Source: Cinclus cinclus | Taxonomy: Eukaryota; Chordata; Aves; Passeriformes; Cinclidae | DNA: 64,000 nt | Direction of reading: 5' to 3' | Assembly: GCF_963662255.1 (NCBI RefSeq) | Contig: NC_085049.1 | Span: 57,211,158 to 57,275,157, forward strand | Shown: piece after piece, positions 1-11,852 of the stretch | Numbering within the stretch: the first letter of the stretch is position 1 | How the letters are laid out: the number at the start of each line of letters is the position of its first letter | Made by a program: the position numbers and the translations under genes | The notes under the pieces: generated by a model | What the model saw: the letters and a program-made list of their open reading frames with translations, nothing else | What the model was told of the DNA's origin: nothing | The model's database searches: none

Positions 1-3000
1 AAGACGATAAAGGGATTAGTGGGTATGCAGAGAGAGTGGTTTATGGGTTTAACATAATCAGCTGAGAGGAAAATGACAAATAGGGGAGGCAGTCATCTGT
101 AAAGACTCGAGAAAAAAATTACTGAAGTTTGACACAATGAACAGTAAAGTCTGGCAACTAAAAAAGATAGAAGGTGAAAATTAGGCACTTTAAAGAATAT
201 TCTAGTGTTCATCTGAAAAATGCTAGACTCTAAATGGGTGAGATCTTAATTGACTGTTGTGTGCAAAGAGATCGCACTTTTGATGGTGTGTCCAAAAAAC
301 ATGTTGCCAAATGCAGACAAACCAGACTGAGAAATGAAAAATGTCATGGGGTTTAAATTAATTCCAAATTTATCCATCCTTTTGAAAGATGGAAATCCAA
401 ATTAGGATTAGTGATGCAGATTGGTTAACACAAAACATGTATAAATCCTGTGGGTAAATAGATTGAAAGTTTTGCAAACTGAATTTATGAGATAATATAA
501 TGTGCTTGTGATAAAAACCCCAACTATTCTGGGCAGAAAAAGAGAAAGGTTATGATTGTTAAGTGTCTGTGTGAATAAGTCCTGCAGAGAGAAATATGAA
601 CTGCAATGGATCAAACCTTTCCAAAAAGGAAAACTAACTATGCATGTACTGTTAAAACAAGTTAAATTAAATACCTTTTATAATAATTTGTATCTACAGA
701 ATATATATAGAAAATATTTTTCAGACTTGCAGCCAAATATTTTCTATAATACATTTTGATAGTGCTATTATCACTCAATAGCAATATATTTCACAGGTAC
801 TTTCTGATAGCCAGCAAACCATAAAATATTCCTTCTTTAATAGTTGCAACAATTTCACTTTTCCCAGGATTTTCAATGTATTTTAAATGTTTCAAAGATG
901 TTCTGGTTGAATAATCTTCTAAATTAATTCACTACTCATTTTTGTATGAAGGTTAGTCCAACAACAGGTGGCTTGTAGAAGCATTGTTACAAAGAGTATT
1001 CATATATGCAAACCCTCTGAGATAAGGCACGGTGTATCAGTCCTTTGTAAGTGGTTATTGCCTCTGACTGGCCTGCTAGTGAGGGAATCCTTGTGATTTA
1101 CTACATCCTGGTTTCCAGTTGTAGTTACCCTTCCAAACAAAATTATGTATTTCTTTGCACAAATAGTGGCTTTAAATTGCAAAGATTTAGACCGTTTTGT
1201 CACGTAAAATAATTTACTAGCTGTTTTGTGTCAAAGCTCTGACTTAAAAAGAGAGGACTCTCTCACTGTGTTCAGTACAGTTTATACACAGTTTGTATAC
1301 TAGCCTAATGCATGTCCTATATTATTTTACTGAAATGACAGACATGATAACAGAGGACATGTTGTAGGCTTGTGATTTCTCTCATCAGATTGTGTTTTTT
1401 ACATTTTCTTTACAACAACAAATCTGTTTAGGAAACTTTGTAAGTAATGACTTACACTAATTTATTTTAGAAGATAGAACAGCACAAAGCAGGATAAGAA
1501 AAGAAGGGATTCCAAATCTTTTTGTTTGCTTGCTTGTCTCTTATGGTTTTCACCTGACAAGGTCATGACTTAATAGTTGTAATTCTGCATGTTTAATGTC
1601 ACATTTTTACAACATTCTGATTTACAGGGATAAAAATTTGGATTTGTGCTGCCCACAGTGCATGATCTTTGAAAGTTCTCCATGTATTTTCTCAAGTCTA
1701 TTAATTTCAAGAAACTAAAAGGCACAATGTGCATGTCCAATGCCAATACACAAAATAGATTTAAAACAACATTATGACTAGAAATTGTAATCTTTTTTCT
1801 CCTTTTGCTTATAAATATTTCCCTAAAGCTATTTTCTATAATACATTTTGATACTGCTATTATTAGCTGTTTCAGCATCATTTTTCAACCCAATCTAGAA
1901 GCTAAGGTTGCTTATGTTATGAGGTAACGTGGCCTTGACCTGCAATTTTTTCCTGATTCATCATCTTCTGACCACGTTGGTGGAATATGGAGGGGGTTTG
2001 ACACTGCACAGAAGATGACCATGTCTTACACGAACTGGATGCGAGTTTTCAGCTCTTTGAAACTGCTTCATCAGCCACAAGTTCAAACTGTGATCAGACA
2101 AGAGATAAACTGCTGAAACTATTTCAGAGTTGAATGGTCTTGCAGGAATAAAGAAAGGTTTAAAGCAAGAGACCTAAGAGAAAATCTGTAATGTGAGACC
2201 CCAGCTAGAAGAAAGCTGATTAGGTTGGGATTAATGTTTGCAATGATACATCTGAGAAAGTTGTCTCTGTGGTGTTAAAAATCCCTAAAGATCAGTTCTT
2301 ACAACTGCTGTGGGCTCCTGAGGGACGGCATTCAAGGGCCATCAGGAGAATTAACATTAGCCCCTTTGAAAGGCTTCTTGTTTGAAATCATTGAATGATT
2401 TAGGAAGCTGATGTTTGAAACAAGGGGTAGATGTGATGCCTGATAATTCAGCTGCAGGGAAAGAAAATTGGTTTGCAGGAGAAATACAGCATTGCAATAC
2501 TGCATATGAAGTGTGAGGTACATTTGTGACTTCACATTTTATTTACATATGCAGTTATATTCTTGAATTGGATTTATGGGCCAAAGGAAAAGCTGGAAAG
2601 TGTCTGTCCTTCTGATCCTTTGACCACAGTCCCAGCTGTTAACTTTTGTATGTATTTAAAGCCTATCTGGTATAAAAAATGGCTGTTAAAGTCAAATCTA
2701 AGAAATGGAAAAGAAACTGGTAGTGTTGTATGTAGGGACATGGTCAGAAAAATCAAAAGAAAAAAGCACATCATTCTCTTCTCATTACCAAGTGTAAAAA
2801 CAGAGTAATTTCATTTCAAAGTTAGGGAACAGTAAAAGTGCAGAAGATAAGAAGAGGCATTTCATATTGCTTTATTACAATGTACTGGGTTTCAGGCATT
2901 GTTTGAAAGAAAAAGTTATGGTAGTCTTAAATACAAAGGTTATGCTGTATTTTCTTGTACAAACCAAAATCATTCTGCAATATTGTTCTTTTATTCCAAT

Positions 3001-4394
3001 TAAGATTAGTTTTGATTTGCAGCCTTCTGGAATAGCTGAAAATTGATCTGATATGAGGCTGGTGGATCAGCTGTAAATTTACTTAACCTGAATTATGTTT
3101 TCTTTTGAAAAACTTGCCCAGTGATATTAGTACTACTATCACTAACTTCAGTGTGTATAAAGAAGGTCCATATAATAAAGAATATGAAGTTTCAAGAAAT
3201 GACACCCACGCTGGATTCAGCAGCACTGCTGAAATTCAGCAGGGGCTTCATCAGAACCATAATATAGTCATGACTGGATAAACTAAGAAGCTTTGGTCTG
3301 TGAACATGGCCATAGTCACTGATATGCCAGTGTGCATCACATGACTGATATGTCAGTGGCTGATTTTGTGTGTCATCTTCTAACCTGGGAGGCTGCGTTA
3401 GTTAACTTTGTTTTTTATTTCTCTTTTAATTGACTTTTTTTTTTGAGATAACATTTTTTTTAAAAAAATAGCAGGGATTAGGTAACACAGAGAGATATGC
3501 AGGGGTTTAGGTATTTTTTGGATTTCAATTTATGATATGGCTTATGGATATGTGAAAACTCTAGCAATTTCCTGCTCTCTAGGTGATTTAGCACTCTGGC
3601 CACCAACTTCTATCTCCTGCAATGAGGAAAGCTTTAGTTTAGAATTGCATCTCTTCTTGTCTCCTTCAGTGTGTTTCATTCACTCTCACCTCCAAGAAAG
3701 AGGAAAAGGGAGAAATTTTGTGTGTGGGCTAAGCTGATTCATCCCAAGGAGGAATAGAAAACAGCATTAGCTTTTTAAGCATTGCCATGAAAGGAAAAGT
3801 TGTTCTTTTCTTGTATTTCTCATATTCAGTAAAAGAGAGTGACAAGCTTTCTTGGGTGTGAAGACCCACGTAAACACTAGCACAAGCTGGATAGACTGTT
3901 ATTGTATAAAAATTCTGTAGCAAAATGGGTTTGTACTTTGAATTTTAAGAGCGTGGCTTTGCTAAGTCATGCGCCACTTTCCTGCTAACTAAACATCAAG
4001 CAGAAACGCTGGCGCTCAGTTTTTAATTCTTTACCAGTTTTATAGTCAAGCCTCTGTCTCTTTGAACTCGCAGTCTCCTGATCCTCGCCCCACTGATATC
4101 AACAGACAAATGACAGTAATTGAGGCAGAGTTTGGCCGGGTACTCAGTCCTGCTCTGCCGAGTGCCCGACCCGCAGCCGGGCTCTGTGAGCTCCTGCCCC
4201 CTCTAGTGTCACAACTCGGCTCCTCTTCCTCTGCCGCCTCCAAGCAAATAGAGCAGCGCCTGGTAATTTCATTAAACCCGAATCGTGCCCTTCAGAAGGT
4301 CACAGCCCCCAGCGGTTCCTAGGTTTCCTCAGGTCTTTTGTGTAAGGGTAGTATTCGGTTGTTACTGTCAAAGTTTACTCCTCTAATTACGTAC
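1..4394. other. PVALB last intron or 3' flank, no gene recognised
   Basis: This AT-rich sequence lies downstream of PVALB exon 3 on the minus strand and is best read as its last intron. I see no exon with a recognisable protein. It holds a 33 bp direct repeat (739-771 and 1831-1863), a small pair of CTGATATGYCAGTG near-palindromes at about 3317-3356, and a more CpG-rich patch at about 4060-4330. Its short ORFs overlap on both strands and look random. Confidence 0.6.
4060..4330. other. GC- and CpG-enriched patch next to PVALB exon 3
   Basis: CpG is much denser here than in the surrounding AT-rich sequence (for example gccgagtgcccgacccgcag around 4157-4176). It lies inside the presumed last intron of PVALB. 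It could be an intragenic regulatory element or unmethylated patch. No start site or motif decides this. Confidence 0.35.
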
Positions 4395-4504
4395 CATCAG
4401 CGCCAATTTTACCATCACCATCCTTATCTCCAGCAGCCAGAAGAGCCTTCGTTTCTTTGTCTGATAGGTCTCTTCCTTCTGGGGTAAAGCCCTTCAGGAC
4501 AAAC
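4395..4504 (-). CDS. PVALB: PVALB third coding exon (EF-hand pair linker and EF loop)
   Basis: The acceptor is cttctaag|G at 4505/4504 and the donor GATG|gtacgt at 4395/4394. It encodes [20 protein letters not shown] and the start of the EF loop [11 protein letters not shown], ending one base into the loop's Glu codon. The length is 110 nt, as in mammals. Confidence 0.97.
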
Positions 4505-7167
4505 CTTAGAAGGAGGCATAGGGAAAAAAAAAAAAAGGAAGATCAGTTTGGGGTGGTTTTTTTGTTCGTTTTTGTTTTGAGTTTGTTTTTTTTTTTTTTT
4601 CTGCAGAACAATTACACCTCATATTTATTTGTACACTGATTTGAGACACAAGATGGAATCCAACGTTGTGTCTTCTGTTGTTGACCACCTTTAACATTCA
4701 AAAGCACTTCACTCTGAATCTGCATTTGGCTGAAGAGCTACCTGTAAGGTATTGACCATTCATGTGTTTCAAGGAACCTGCAATCCAAGTGACACCTAGC
4801 TATCTCCAACATTCTTTAGATCGTGTGCTCAGCAAACAACTGGCATAGCACACAAATACTAGTCAAGAGTCTGAGCTGTGTGTTGCTACCTAGAGTCTTG
4901 TAAAAATAACCCACAGAAAATTAGACTCTTAAGGCGGGGATATTTGAGAGAGGTTGTAACTTTACTTACTTCAATTCTTCCTCTTCAATGAAGCCGCTCT
5001 GATCTTTATCAAGAATATGGAAAACCTTCTTCACATCTTCTGGGCTCTTCTTTTTCAATCCTACCATCTCGAAAAACTTTTTGTAGTTAAAAGATTCAGC
5101 CGCTATAAGAGATGAAAAACCAGAGAACTGCTTAGAAAAATCATTGAAGCACACACACCAACACATACCCATGGTTTTCTTCCATGCTGCTGTTTTTCCT
5201 GCCCTGGGAGGAACAGTGGAGCCCACCTGTGGTAGGAGCTGGGTGTACTCACTGTGATCGTCCCTGCTTCACAGGTGCTAATGGAAATAAAGGGGCAGAG
5301 GGACAATGCCTCCGTTTTGCAGACGAAGAGCTGAGCTACACAAGGATGAGACTTGCCCAAGGTCACACAAAAAGTCTGTGATAGGCTTGGGAGCTTTGGG
5401 AACTGAGGTTTAATGTGCTTGGTCTCATTTCAGTGCCTCAAACCTTTTTTTTTTTTTTTTTTTTGCGAAGTTTTGCACTAGAACAGACATCTGAGAGTGG
5501 ACTCTGGCTATTAGATATCTGTCACTTTTTTGACATTTCCACCCCTGGAAAACAAAAACAAAAACAAACACAAACCAACCAACAAACAAACAAACAAACC
5601 CCAACAGCAACAACCCAAAAATGCTATTGCTCAAGCATCGGCGAGAAGTGTTTCAGAGGACTTGTTTGTTTGTTTTTTTTTTCCAGGAGACTTACTAGAA
5701 ATCAGTGTTGCATTTCAACCGCTGAAGGAATGTGCAATCGTGGTGTGTGAGCTCAGACACTGCAAGGGAGTGCTGCACGGCGCGCTGCCTGCAAGACCTT
5801 GTGAGGAGCTGTCTCCGGGGAGGAAAAAAAAACCAAACAACCCAGAGCCCTTGAAATCGGAGCCGAATTTACCTGCTCCACCTCCATTGTCCTTTAACCG
5901 CACCCGCTTTTGTCCCACCCAGGTAGCCTAACAACTGTGATGTGGATTGGAAATAACATACAGTGACCTCCAAAACGTGCAGTGGACTTTTTTTTTTCCC
6001 TCCCGTGCATTCTTATTCCCGCCGCATTAAATTTTCCCATTACATAAAATTAAGGAGGCTCAGTCTTCCGTGATCTGCCTGAGATCTTCCTGATCTGTTA
6101 TTAGTTGCTGCTAATTGCATCTGCTCCGGGACTTGGAGATGGCCGTGGAACAATGGAAGCTAATGAGTAAAACAGCTGCTGGATCCAGCAAAGCAATTTG
6201 TCGCTCCCTCTGACTCTCCGGCTTCTGAGCTGAGCCGGGCTCAGCAGGTCTTGCGCTTCTGTCTGTTCGGGAAGGTCATCGCACAGAGCAGGACAGACAG
6301 AGGCGGCTCCCCGGGATGGTGCGGTCAGCCAGGTAGTTTGGGGGAGGGGGTGGGGGGTGGGCAACGTGCATCCCGGAGCACGATTTCTGGCTTTCTTTGA
6401 GAGCAACCTTAACTACCTGAATCTCTGTAAACACGGAGAGGGTTTGCTGTCAGCTTTGGGGGTCTCGATGAATGACAGGGGTAGGGAACATATGATGCCC
6501 GGAGGAATCTGAGAGGGAAGTGTGGACCACTGCAGCCATTCGACCTGCAGGGAGCCCCTGCAGTCGAGCAGTGCCCCCGCTTGCTCTACTGTTGCCTTCT
6601 GTCCATCCCGAAAAGCAAAGCCCACCCGGGGATTCTGCATAGGAAGTACAAGAGTGGTTTCTTATATCCTTGAAACGGGGAACAGCAGTTCTGTAACATC
6701 TGAAACTAAATTTCAGGAATGAGTGGGAAGCTGCCGACATCCACTGCTGACTTCTCTATCCCACACCAAGATATAATGCAGCTTGGTTCGCCGAGGGGTT
6801 TGTTCCCTTTGAAAGTATCCTCTCGGTAGAAGCAAAGTCTGTCTGCAGTTACTGCTTACTTTCCTTTAAAAGAAATATTTCACCTCTGTAATGTGCAGGA
6901 CAACTTTGCTGAGGATGCAGCCTTGTACTTCATAAACCTGTCAGAAGCATTCATTGAACATCTGAAAACACATCCTCATTTGAAATTTTGTCTAGCTAGT
7001 TCCTCTAATCTTCCCATAGCTAAAATAAATGCACAGCTATCCTAACCTGAAGAGATGAAAGGAGTAAAAGAGAGAAAGAAAAAAAAAAAAAGGAAAAAAC
7101 ACTAACCTGAAAAGGCTCCCACAGCCTTCTTGATATCCTCAGCGCTGAGCAAGTCAGTCATAGCCAT
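4395..7167 (-). CDS. PVALB: Alpha-parvalbumin (three coding exons; last exon not in view)
   Basis: Parvalbumin is a small cytosolic EF-hand protein that buffers Ca2+ and speeds relaxation in fast muscle and in inhibitory neurons. Coding exons on the minus strand are 7107-7167 (61 nt), 4970-5102 (133 nt) and 4395-4504 (110 nt), all with GT-AG junctions and joining in frame to 101 residues plus one base. The protein starts [16 protein letters not shown]. Residues about 1-38 form the non-binding AB domain. The CD loop runs D52-E63 ([12 protein letters not shown]), and the EF loop starts at D91 ([11 protein letters not shown]). Its twelfth residue, the Ca2+-ligand Glu, must be completed by the next exon. 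The family is about 110 aa long, so about 9 residues and the stop are missing. I searched 1-4394 on the minus strand for the expected EFxTxVAES-type end and did not find it. The Ala-rich start and [11 protein letters not shown] stretch fit the alpha lineage rather than oncomodulin. The exon sizes match those I recall for human PVALB. Confidence 0.96.
4505..4969. other. PVALB: PVALB second coding intron
   Basis: This 465 bp intron separates the CD and EF exons. Apart from an A-run (4525-4536) and a T-run (4586-4600), nothing stands out. Short intron length here is usual for avian genes. Confidence 0.8.
4970..5102 (-). CDS. PVALB: PVALB second coding exon (AB helix B and CD EF-hand)
   Basis: The acceptor is tcttatag|CG at 5103/5102 and the donor AA|gtaagt at 4970/4969. 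The exon carries [19 protein letters not shown] and the complete CD Ca2+ loop [12 protein letters not shown]. The length of 133 nt equals that of the matching mammalian exon. Confidence 0.97.
5300..5400 (-). repeat. Ancient MIR-like SINE fragment in PVALB intron 1
   Basis: The plus strand contains gttttgcagacgaagagctg, then cttgcccaaggtcacaca, then agtctgtgataggcttggga. In order and spacing this matches the reverse complement of the conserved core of MIR (CORE-SINE) elements, so the insert is in minus orientation, the same strand as PVALB. MIR activity predates the split of birds and mammals, which fits the divergence seen. The match is by eye, not by database search. Confidence 0.7.
5549..5610. 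repeat. Low-complexity (CAAA)n-like tract
   Basis: A-rich sequence with repeated aaaac and caaacaaa units, ending in five tandem caaa-type units. It explains the Q/T/N-rich ORFs read across it. It is probably a degraded retroelement tail or microsatellite. Confidence 0.75.
7107..7167 (-). CDS. PVALB: PVALB first coding exon
   Basis: This exon encodes [20 protein letters not shown] plus the first base of the next codon. The ATG is at 7167-7165 and the donor is TCAG|gttagt at 7107/7106. Upstream on the minus strand there is a pyrimidine-rich run ending in caaacag a few bases before the ATG. This suggests that, as in mammals, the 5' UTR begins in a separate non-coding exon further right. Confidence 0.96.
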
Positions 7168-9220
7168 CCTGCAACTGTTTGAACAGGGAAGCAAGTGCGA
7201 AAAGATTAAAAAGTGCTTTTCTCATCATTTCTGCTCATATGACCAAAGCTGCAGTGCTGTGTGGGGATGGCACACCGGGAAAGGCTGGACCCGTGCCAGC
7301 TCTATAGCTCTGCGTGGATAAGTGCTGTGGGCTGCCGCTCTCCAGTTTGCAGAGCCCCAAGTAGTCCACAGATGCGAGGGCTCAGCTAAAGAGAGGGCAC
7401 GGGGATGCCTTCGTGGGGACTGGGGTGGGGGAGGACGCGGGTGGGGGTCGCTCCCTGGGAGGCTGGAGCCTAAGCCTTACTGGAGCAGTGCCAGAGTCTG
7501 CTGTGATACCGGCTGGAGAAAGAGTTTTGCCAAGGTCAAGTCCTCGGGTGCAGTGGACAAACTAGTGGTGCAGAGCAGAGCCTTTTCCTTTAGTAAGTCA
7601 GGATGAGCTCTACCAGTTATATTCGGTGATGAGTAAGAAACTGCAGCATATGCCAAGCTTCAAGCTGCTCTTGAGGTCGGGAAGCAAATGTAGCTTTTGA
7701 ACATTTGCCTTATCGTTCAACCACTTTAAACATCTCCCCCTTCTCCCTTCCCCCTCCCCTTCACACACATATTCCTTTTAGACCTTGTTTCTTTCGGGCC
7801 AGTCCATATTAAGCATCATCCTCACTGAATTAATTATCACATCCCAGCGAATCCTACAGATCCCGTTTGTAATGCACAATATGCTGCAGAATCTTCCGTG
7901 ACAGGGTATGGCAAAACGAGATGCGAGGTGACAACACACTCGTGAGGAGCTCCTGTGCGGTAGTGGGTTTCTCAGGCAGGACCGGGCACTCCCATTAGCA
8001 TCAAAAAAAGAAAGTGCTTAGGATTTTTAATGTGTTTTCTAGGGTTATTTTTTTCTCCAAGAATCTCTGCCCATTTTTCATATAAAATATGGCAAGTAGT
8101 CCACCTTGCTCTCAGAGTTTGGGCAGGAGCCATTAGACGGAGGTTGCCAAGGTTAGGGCCCAGTAGTAGGGCAGATCTCTGCAGGAGTATTGGCAAAGCT
8201 GCTCCAGGAGAGACGGGGGAGGACAGAGCGGTGGCAGTGAGATCCCCGGAGAGATCGACAGGTACAGCCCGGTCCCACTACCACAATCACACCTCTCCTC
8301 TGAACGGGGCCACCGTAGAGCAGCCTCGAAAAGGGGGCGGCTGGTGCAGAACCTCGGATTGTGCTGTCAATAATTGCTCGGTGCTTTTAAAAGTACGAGC
8401 CCCCTCCTTTTTTTCTTTTTCTTTTCTTTTCTTTTCTTTTCTTTTTTTTCCCTTTCTTTTCTCTTTTTCTTTCCTTAAGGTCATCTCTTCATTGTGGAAG
8501 GGACTGTCGTTTTTCTCTCCTTGGAATTTCCACCCCGGCCTCCTCTTCCCATGTGTTGCCCAAGATGCAAGAGATGCTTCGTTTTCTCCAAGGACAAACA
8601 AGGAGATGGATGGTGGAGCCAAGTCCTTGTTCCTAGGCTGAGCGCATCCTTCCCTGCTCTACAAGGAAAGAGGAGCTGAGCGTTGGGATGCTGAACCGAG
8701 ATAAACAGCAGCTCCACAGAAGAGCTCTGTACACCTTCCCGCATGGGTCCTTCTCACTCAGCGGCCCCCGTTGTTTTGGAGCAGAGAGGTGGAAGTGTGC
8801 AGTAAAGACAACACCTGGGTACTGGGGCCTCTTGCTTCAGCAGAGTTCAGGGTTCGAAGCCTATTGTTAGTCCATTTTAAATGTAGGATAAGTGCAGACC
8901 CATTGATATGCAGCTATTTGCCAGAGATCAATGTGCCATCTCTTATGAAACTGAAGTCCCTCTATCTTTCCTTGACTGAAGGAAGAGAGGACAATCTCTT
9001 CTTGCTCCCAGCGCAGACACCCTCAGCCCGGTGCTACATCGCCCTCTGCTCTCCCTGCTTTGCTGCGTGCAGCATCAGTGCGGTCTAAAGTGGAGTTGGG
9101 CCTCAGTCTCCGCAGGTTTCTCCCCTTTCTTACGAGGCTTTTGCAAACCCTTTGTTGAACCACAGAGCTTCCTTTTCGATCCCTACAAACAGGAACGCAC
9201 CTGCCCACCCGCCAGTGAGG
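7168..9220. other. PVALB 5' flank or 5' intron
   Basis: Mixed-composition sequence upstream of the PVALB start codon. It includes a G-rich stretch at 7400-7460 and a (TTTTC)n tract at 8418-8446. A first non-coding PVALB exon should lie in or beyond this region, but no exon edge can be placed by eye. The ORFs of 100-200 aa here are low-complexity or lie in open GC-rich frames with no recognisable domain. Confidence 0.5.
8412..8470. repeat. (CTTTT)n polypyrimidine microsatellite
   Basis: The core has about five to six tandem cttttc-type units in a longer pure pyrimidine run. The complementary strand reads as Lys/Glu-rich peptide, which is an artefact of the repeat. Confidence 0.85.
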
Positions 9221-9570
9221 ATGCTCTCCCTCCCAGCGGGTGACTCGTGTTTCGGCGTTAACCCCGCTCTGCTGACGAGGCAGAGCACATTTGGAATGCT
9301 GCCCCCGGGGGTAACTGGAGCCGGTGGCTGGCAGAGGCGACAGGCAGCGCTGCCTGCTGTGCTGGCAGACGCTGATCAGGTTAACTAGCCTCACGCCAAG
9401 CAAACCGGCCAGAGGCGCGTTCCCGGTCTGGGTCCTGGGGATGGGAGCCCGGCGGCTCCCTCCGCATCCCTAAAGATGCGCGAACTGCCCCGCTTTCCCT
9501 CCGTCATCGGATCTGTCAGCCCTCTACGGCCTAATCATGCTGCGGAGGCGAAAAGTGAGAGGTGTCAGAA
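9220..9570. promoter_or_regulatory. CpG-rich block, candidate PVALB promoter region
   Basis: CpG density is high for this AT-rich window: about 14 CpGs fall within roughly 150 bp around 9365-9515. The block lies about 2.1-2.4 kb upstream of the PVALB start codon, on the side where its first non-coding exon is expected. Assigning it as the promoter is inference; no TATA box or start site was identified with confidence. Confidence 0.35.
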
Positions 9571-11045
9571 AAATGAGGCTTCAGATCAGGTGGAGCTATC
9601 TGCAGAGCGTAAATAACATTTCCCCCGGCTCAGGAGCCGTGCGTACCCTCCACAGGCAGAAAGGTGAAAGCAGCGACGCAAGGTTTGCGAACGGGACAGC
9701 TGGGATCTGACATGAAGGAGCGGCTGAGGCGCAGCTCCAGCTTCAGCAGTGTCTCTCTGTAAACACAGCTAGCAAATTTCCAGAAGCTTTTAGCCTCCAA
9801 GCTGTAGTCAAAACTGTTATTCTGATAAAAGGGGTGTTTCACGAATTGAAAGTTTCTCACTTGACCCTTCATCTTTTTCTCATCATCCCTGCGGAGATGA
9901 ATGACGAGTTTTCCTTTATCTCTGAGATTTTGCCAATTTTCCTGCCCAAACTATTTGCAAAATCCACACCATGGACTTCCAAGTTGTCTGCACCAAAACT
10001 TTTGTGTAGATCAACTCCCCCTTCCACCAGGGCCAGAATGATATTGTTACTAAGTAAACGACCAAATAAATTAAGTAGAAATCAGCCCACCCTTGCCAAA
10101 AGCAAATAATTCAGGGAGAATTTCCTGAACAGCAAGAAGCCCTCACACCAAGAATTGAAGCAAAAAACAGTGGTCATTTGCAAAAAAGGGTGACACATTT
10201 CTTCAGCTTCTTAGTGACCACACCAAAGAGGGCAACTTCATCCCATCGCTTACAATCATCTGTGCAGAAAGAGAGGTGCCATTTCTAGACGTGTTGTGGA
10301 TGTTGTGGCTTTTTTTGTCTTCGGTTCATAGCTGGGTATTTAAATAAAATTTCTTCGCGAGCCCTTGCTCGAATTCTCGTTCACTTTCTTCCCTCCCTTT
10401 CCCCAGTTTTGTCATTTCCACCCTCTCTCCTGCTTTTCTTCTCATTCCCCCTCAGCGAGTTCGCCTATTTACTCCTTTTAATGATCTAGTCTTCTCATTT
10501 GGAGTCTTCTCTTCGGGAAGCTATTCCTCAGCGTTTGAGAGATTTGCATCTCTTTGTTTCCGGGTTCTTGTTTATGGAAAGGGGGATGAGGCAGGAATGA
10601 TGGAAGATACCCTGACCTGTGAAGGTCCTGCTTCTTTGCCGGGAGCTGGTGAATCCACGTTTGCTGTGGAAATTTGAGCATTTTCTTGCTACTTACCTCT
10701 TGGATCTCTCTTGAGCACTCTTGAAAAGGTGTTAGATAGGGAGGTGGTCAAAAAGAGGTGGAACTCGAGGTAGGAACCCCACTTATATAAAGTCTTTCAC
10801 TCTTTCTATTTTTGGCAGGTGATACCCACTCCTCACTGGTATCAGATATTCAGGGGTTTTGTTGGTGGTGTCACATTTATCTTTCCCTTAACTAATAGAG
10901 GAACGCTATTAATAATCCTTGGCGCTTACCTTCCCCTGGCTGTGAAAACCCATTACATTGGCAAACTGAAACTGGTCCACATGAAACTTGAATGTTACAG
11001 GGAGAGGCAAGCAGTACAAGTGAGCTGTTAAGGGACAAATAGGCA

Positions 11046-11160
11046 AATAACAATAATAAAAATGCTATCGAGACCTATTTACCATTGTGTAAATCATCTA
11101 CACTTTTCCTGATCTTTAATGTTTTTCTGTCAAGGGAAATCATTTTGCAAAGGACCATGA
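11046..11160 (+). repeat. Diverged direct repeat, copy 1
   Basis: Shares, in order, aataaaaatg, tatttaccatt, tttaatgtttttctg, caagggaaa and aagga with 11738-11852. The pieces are colinear with similar spacing, so this is a real old duplication or two copies of an unnamed repeat, about 690 bp apart. Confidence 0.75.
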
Positions 11161-11737
11161 ATCATACATCAGAGGAAAGTGGCATTGGGGAGATCACGAT
11201 GCATGAGGAGAGATGGAACTCTGCTCACAAAGGGAATAGGAAGATGTAGCACCCTCATCGGCGAGAGGGAAAGAAAAGATAGGCTCAAGGGTTTGCCCTT
11301 TTCTTTCTTTAGCTTTGACAGAAACTACTTGTAACAAAATAGAACAGGTCTAAACTGCCTCCTGCACATGAAGCTACAACATCCAGTTTTACCTCTTGGC
11401 CTTGAAGGGAGGCAGAAATATTTATTTTTATTTTTATTCCTGACAGGCAACAGCAAACTTAATTGTTTAACTCTGATTGCTCATAGTTACAGGGGAAAGC
11501 AAAATCTCCATTCAAGGCCCCATTGGGCAAGGTGCTGTAGAAATTTAAAACATTTGTAACCTGAGCTTTCTTGGGAGACACAGGGAATTGTAAATGAAAA
11601 AATTCTATGGAGAGATACAGCCATAATACATTGTCTGCAACCTTTTCAGAATATAAATTCTCTTTATGCTGAGTTGCTTATACCAGGGAAAGACACCTTT
11701 GAAGACACTTCTATTTTTACTCTCTCAAGCAATAATA

Positions 11738-11852
11738 ACAACAACAATAAAAATGCCTATGAAATGTATTTACCATTCTGTAATCCATTTGGGGACAGGT
11801 TTCCAATATTTAATGTTTTTCTGGCAAGGGAAAACATTTTATAAAGGATTAT
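11738..11852 (+). repeat. Diverged direct repeat, copy 2
   Basis: Partner of the repeat at 11046-11160, in the same orientation. The best-kept block is tatttaccattNtgtaa, followed by tttaatgtttttctgNcaag. No known family was recognised. Confidence 0.75.

Larger units (their letters stand above)
5103..7106. other. PVALB: PVALB first coding intron
   Basis: This intron separates coding exons 1 and 2 (minus strand). It holds the MIR-like fragment, an A/C-rich simple stretch at about 5549-5600 (repeated caaa/acaaac units), poly-T runs near 5446 and 5670, and a GC-rich segment at about 5760-6420. No open frame here resembles a known protein. Confidence 0.7.

Noticed and set aside
3221..3237. Minus-strand gaatttcag...tga as a possible last PVALB exon
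   Set aside because: It would encode a few residues ending in cysteines, not the conserved FxTxVAES end.
8030..8641. 203-codon plus-strand open frame upstream of PVALB
   Set aside because: Part is the (CTTTT)n tract read as SFLFFSF. No domain, no splice context and no resemblance to a known protein.
10793..10801. TATA-like tatataaag on the plus strand
   Set aside because: No plus-strand gene follows for 20 kb, so it is probably chance in AT-rich DNA.
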